In this document: positions 28,841 through 32,722 of the stretch, piece by piece | Numbering within the stretch: position 1 is the stretch's first letter | Layout of the letters: each line of letters starts with the position of its first letter | Assembly: GCA_030407315.1 (NCBI GenBank) | Contig: JALQPE010000344.1 | Location: forward strand, 1-32,722 | DNA length: 32,722 nt | DNA from: Asparagopsis taxiformis | Lineage: Eukaryota; Rhodophyta; Florideophyceae; Bonnemaisoniales; Bonnemaisoniaceae | Direction: 5' to 3' | Made by a program: the position numbers and the translations under genes | The notes under the pieces: generated by a model | Database searches by the model: none | Told to the model about the DNA's origin: nothing | What the model saw: the letters and a program-made list of their open reading frames with translations, nothing else

Positions 28841-29321
28841 CTCACTGAGAATGGGCCTGGTAGGCCTAATTCCGTGAGAAAACTTTGACCCTCGATTTCT
28901 CTATGAAGGAGTGGTCTGAGCGCTCTGAAACCTATCTCATCGTATTCAGCGTGCCCGAATTAGTCGGGTAGCAACTTCTCCGGGGCTCCTACGACACTCC
29001 ATTACGGAGTAACTGGCCTTGAAGTTTCAATTTGTTTGTCATAGTTTCAATTAGTAATTAGAAATGCCAAGATGGGTTGCCATCATGGCAGAGGGAAAAT
29101 GTTATGATAAGTGTACACGTGTGGATGATATGATAGAGAAGCCCACGTGTACCAGATTGGCAGCGGGTGCTTGCTAGGACAGACTGTCAGTGACAGTCTG
29201 TCTGGAGCAGCCTTGAACAGGCTGTCCTTAGCACCGCCGGCGCACCTCGGCGAGAATACAAATTATGTAGTGAGCTCGCAGATTCAGTAAACGCTCGGTA
29301 AGCGACCAAACTTTATCAACA
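28835..29321 (+). repeat. LTR4, 487 bp
   Basis: TGTTGA...TCAACA. Like LTR2 in the ctctatgaagg block, with a 1-nt deletion (ggccttgaag). It is followed by GGTT, identical to the first four bases of the primer site, then by unrelated sequence. Confidence 0.95.
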
Positions 29322-31614
29322 GGTTCATGACCACGTACACAATTCCGGACCGTTCCCACATCCCCCACTTCACCATCCAATACTTGGAACTAGTCAACAC
29401 GATGCACGCCAGCTACCCTCGATTCCTTCGCACCGACAACGCCAAGGAATACCTTGCCCAATCACTCACAACCGCGCTCCACCATCGCGGTATCACACCA
29501 TCAAAACCGTACCACACACCTCTGAACAAAAATTGCCTCGCCGAACGAATCAACGGAACGCTACTAAATGCCGTCCGCGCAAGCCTGGCTCATAGCCAAC
29601 TGAGCGACCCCTTTTGGGACGACGCGCTACACGACGCAACCTTCAAGCACAACCTCACACTACACTCAACCACTGGCCGCATCCCCTACACAGATTGGTA
29701 CGGCAAACCACCCGACATTCAACGCCTCTTCGCATTCGGACAAATCGGCCACGCCCCGGTGCTATCCCCCAAAACGAAACTACAGCCACGTGCGGTAACC
29801 GTCCGATATCTCCACGGTATCGACATTGACACCATCAAAGCGCAGGACATCACAACTGGCAAAGACCTCCACATATCTGCACTAAACTTTCACCCATACT
29901 ACCCGGACCAAGACCCCTCCCACCAGCCATCAATGATATTCGCAGCTACAACACAACCTAACGACAGCAAAACCATACCCTCCAAAATATCAGCCCACAC
30001 ATCCGCACCGAAATCACATCGCATCGCCCAGAAATACCCAGATGCGACAGAATGGAGTGCAGCACATGACGCCGAATTAGAAAAGATCGACGACATGCAA
30101 GCCATCAAATGGACACCTCGTCATCTTATTCCACCTGACACAAAAGCTATACCCTCACAATGACGTACAGATACAAGCGCGATAATGACGACAAGATCAT
30201 AGAACGGAAAGCTCGATGCGCCGTCCGCGGCGACATGATGCTCCCATCCCTTTCGATCCTTCCACAACAGCCACATTTACAGCAGACAAGACCACTATAC
30301 GACTCCTGCTCTTCCCACGCCTCCACCCACAGTCTACCCATCGAGCACTTCGACATCACGTCCGCATACCTCCACGAACCATTCACACACCCTACCCCAG
30401 TTTTCATCAAACAACACCCCCTCTTCGATGGATCATACAAACATCCAGAACGAACCGGTACATTAGAAAGAAACCTATACGGGACAAGGCAGGGCGGCCG
30501 CATATTTTGCGACGGCGCCCGCGACTTCCTCACCGCTCACAACTTCATCCAACTCAAGTCCGACCCATGCTGCTTCGCACGCTTCACTTCCACCGGATAC
30601 ACCTTGTAGCCACGACAATTGACGATTTCCTGGCCTGCGCGACACATCAAACGCTCCTGGATGAACTACACCACCTACTCCGCAAAAAATACAGCGTAAA
30701 GCGGCTCGGCTTCCGACACGGTTACCTCAATTGGCACATTACACACACGCACAAGGAATCCACATAGCACAACCCCATATCACACGCTCAGTCGTATCCA
30801 AAACCAAGATGACCGACGCCAAACCAATCGACAAGCTGTACTCGGACGGAATCGACTTATCCCCGCCAAGCCCGGAAGAACCACAAGACGACACAATAGC
30901 CGCCACTTACCGCGAAGTCATAGGCGAACTGAGATACCTAACAGACTGCACACGCCCCGACCTACAATTCTTCATCAACGCACTCGCCCGCGCTTCACAC
31001 AAACCAACCCAGCGACACTGGAAACACCTAAAGAGGCTCGTCCGCTTCCTCAAACCACACCTCCGCTCTCGGCATTACCTTCCCATCCACACCCAACGAT
31101 GACCCCCTCACGTCCTACGCAGACGCAGATTTTGCCAATGACAAGACAACAAGAAAGTCCATCTCAGGATCACTACACTTACTACACGGTTCCCCCATAC
31201 ACTGGGCCTCCCAACGACAATCCCTCGTCGCCCTAAGCACATGCGACGCGGAATTCATGTCAATATCCGACACGGTCTACAAACGAACTGGCTCGCCGGA
31301 CTACTCAAAGAACTCCGCCTTATCCCACAACAGCACGGATAACTACATACACCGACTCACAATCGCCCTACACATCGCGACGCAAACGGCACCGACTAAA
31401 AGAAGAAAATTCATAGACATACGGTACCCCACATTATCGACAACATCAACAAAAGACAAATAAGGCTACTATACATACCAACCGACAAAATGTTAGCCGA
31501 CGTATTTACAAAGGCACTCCCTAATCCAACGTCCAACGAATATCAACAGCTATACGACTTACAAACGCTCCCAACAACAGCAATATTCGCTCACCGCCCC
31601 TTGACGACAGGGCG
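29322..31614 (+). pseudogene. Degraded, G-poor Ty1/copia pol of a second family, 5'-truncated
   Basis: Begins inside the integrase core directly after LTR4. The frame 29327-30163 contains LRTDNAKEYL (Asp at 29435) and NCLAERING (Glu at 29543), spacing D-x35-E. The frame changes near 30160 (YRYKRDNDDK, KARCAVRGD), again around 30240-30300, and near 30600 (TIDDF, the YVDD-equivalent). It shifts to 30731-31102 (YREVIGELRYLTDCTRPDL) and then to about 31108-31463 (RNase H: SYADADFANDKTTRKS, STCDAEFMS). MLADVFTKALP near 31490 marks the pol end. At least four frame breaks. Coding-strand composition is rich in C and A and poor in G, unlike the array, so this is another lineage or one with a different mutational history. 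Gag, protease and the first integrase Asp are missing. Confidence 0.88.
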
Positions 31615-31775
31615 TGTAGGTGTAACAACAAGAAGCCGCAAGAGGCAGCGACCAAATCAGTCAGGATGCTAACAAAAGACAGCTGTCCAACCACCGTCGA
31701 GACGACGGGCGAGAACAGAACACACTAACTTATAATAGAAGAACTGATACACTTGAATAAAGAAGTCAGGATTCA
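31615..31775 (+). repeat. Probable short 3' LTR of the G-poor copia element
   Basis: TGTAGGTGTAACAACA follows a purine stretch (gacgacagggcg) after the pol end. The segment contains TTATAAT near 31730 and AATAAA near 31755, and ends ...ggattCA at 31775, giving TG...CA over 161 bp. There is no second LTR here to confirm the boundaries. Confidence 0.5.
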
Positions 31776-32722
31776 TTCTCCTCTAACAAATACGTAGGAC
31801 GACGGCTTAGAATGAGAGGAACATCGTCTGTACGCTGGATTGTTCCCCGCTTTCTGCATTTTGAAGAGCTTCTCCCCACCCAACCAACTGTTTGATACTG
31901 GAAATATCAGGGCATGTCCTCCAGGGCGCAGCATTCGAGAAATGTCCTTTCCAGTACGAAACATTTTTGCGCTATGATGTCATCATAGTCTGAATTGGTC
32001 TTGCCTTTCTCCCTCCGCGTGTTGAAGGGTGGATCGGTGAGCACAAGTTGTGCTTGTCCTCAATAGTATTCCCTGAAAGCATCCAATGGAATCAGTGTTA
32101 ACCTGGTGCACTAACCTCGAGGCTGTACAGTTGTAACCACGCAAAATCTCTTCATGACCTTTTCAATTGCACAATATGATCCGGTACCCCCTCTTCCTCA
32201 CCCACTGCCTCCGCTGACGGTGTATCCTCCGCAACATCTTTTATAACCGTGGTCCACTGCGGACGAAGCCCTCCCATCCATGCTGGATGTATACTGGGAT
32301 CCAGAGTCATTGGTAGGTTTCCTTCCACCTGTACCTAAACGGCGAGTGCTGTGCTGCATTGATTCATTCGACTCAGACGATCTCTTTCTCGAGGAAAGAG
32401 ATCTGGATGCTGCGTTGCGCTGTTCAGTCTCGTAGAGAATTTTCAAGTCGCAGACAATCAACTGGCTTCACACGCATTTCACGTTCCAGTTCTTCCATAC
32501 CTGAGTCTTTCGTGACCATCCATGCGATGGATTGTTCTATTCTTGCTTCGATGAAGGCGTTCAATCCGAACCGGTCAGGCTGATGGGAAAATTAGTGCGC
32601 AGCCCTTCCATCTGGTTCGTACTTGATCCGAATTCATCAATGCCTATCATACAGTCATACACAGACACTAGTACGGCTTCTGTCAAAGACCCAACCTTGG
32701 CATCAACAGAGATATCCAAAGT
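31773..32722 (-). pseudogene. Decayed DNA methyltransferase-like gene (DPPF), partial
   Basis: Reads right to left and continues past the window edge. The key segment near 32050-31990 is LVLTDPPFN followed by TRREKGKTNSDYDD, motif IV (DPPY/F) of N6-adenine/N4-cytosine DNA methyltransferases. After a frame break it reads DISRMLRPGGHALIFP (about 31960-31905), the 'L+PGG' strand that follows motif IV in PF01555-like enzymes. Upstream are open pieces in shifting frames: FGLNAFIEARIEQS near 32555, and LDPSIHPAWMGGLRPQW near 32300 to a stop near 32150. A GT-AG intron-like segment (gttagt...tttcag on the minus strand) lies near 32118-32070. Several frameshifts make it a pseudogene unless it is heavily spliced. 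Its stop (TGA) coincides with the last bases of the adjacent LTR, suggesting that the copia insertion cut off its C terminus. Confidence 0.6.

Larger units (their letters stand above)
11105..29321 (+). mobile_element. Tandem array of Ty1/copia elements: 4 LTRs, 3 internal regions
   Basis: Order: LTR1 11105-11572, internal 1, LTR2 17003-17490, internal 2, LTR3 22921-23407, internal 3, LTR4 28835-29321. Neighbouring units share a single LTR. LTR termini are the perfect inverted repeat TGTTGA...TCAACA. Every LTR/internal junction has the primer site and polypurine tract in the right place. Such multimers are known for Ty1, from cDNA recombination into a resident element or from unequal LTR crossover. 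The left flank (...gagcttgaacc) and right flank (ggttcatgacc...) share no direct 5-bp target-site duplication. Confidence 0.93.

Noticed and set aside
11105..29321. CRISPR-like or satellite array
   Set aside because: The long repeats are LTRs with primer sites, polypurine tracts and gag-pol between them.
11095..29331. Target-site duplication around the array
   Set aside because: The five bases outside LTR1 (gaacc) and LTR4 (ggttc) are reverse complements, not a direct repeat. No direct repeat was found within about 10 bp.

Overview
The window is eukaryotic nuclear DNA, almost entirely transposable elements. Evidence: several Ty1/copia LTR retrotransposons, a Tnp2-type (CACTA/EnSpm-like) transposase, consensus splice sites, AATAAA signals and Kozak-like start contexts, with no bacterial operon structure. 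I cannot place the host from sequence alone; an alga, an oomycete-like protist or a fungus would all fit.

Layout. 1-3554: 3' part of an old, frameshifted copia element with its 3' LTR. 3555-4942: non-coding, holding a perfect 68-bp palindrome. 4943-8536: Tnp2-like transposase gene with one clear frameshift. 8537-9243: spacer with a 105-bp tandem duplication. 9244-11104: gene with a ParB-like domain (DGGHR motif), cut off by the next element. 11105-29321: tandem array of one copia family, LTR-internal-LTR-internal-LTR-internal-LTR (3 internal regions, 4 LTRs). 29322-31775: a second, G-poor, heavily frameshifted copia remnant, cut at its 5' end by LTR4. 31773-32722 (minus strand): decayed DNA methyltransferase-like gene (DPPF and RPGG motifs), running off the window.

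The most striking part is the array element. Each unit has a Drosophila-copia-style primer site (complementary to the initiator-tRNA anticodon arm), a leader of about 1.35 kb, and a single 1361-aa gag-pol ORF. Inside the leader lies an extra ORF for a 139-aa protein with two C2H2 fingers of the U1/JAZ (RNA-binding-like) type. That ORF has no ATG of its own. Splicing a 95-nt intron (GTAAGT...TGCTAAC...CTCCATAG) joins an A to TG and creates its start codon. In unspliced RNA I find no ATG in any plus-strand frame between the primer-site uORF and the gag-pol ATG, a stretch of 1,343 nt, whereas CAT occurs about two dozen times there. The predicted consequence is a splicing switch: unspliced RNA gives Gag-Pol, spliced RNA gives the zinc-finger protein. 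An antisense tRNA-like unit with A box, B box and T5 terminator sits in the same leader.

Copies 1 and 2 are nearly identical with intact gag-pol; copy 3 has a 1-nt deletion in the integrase region. The array has no target-site duplication and its two flanks belong to unrelated elements, so recombination or misassembly should be considered.
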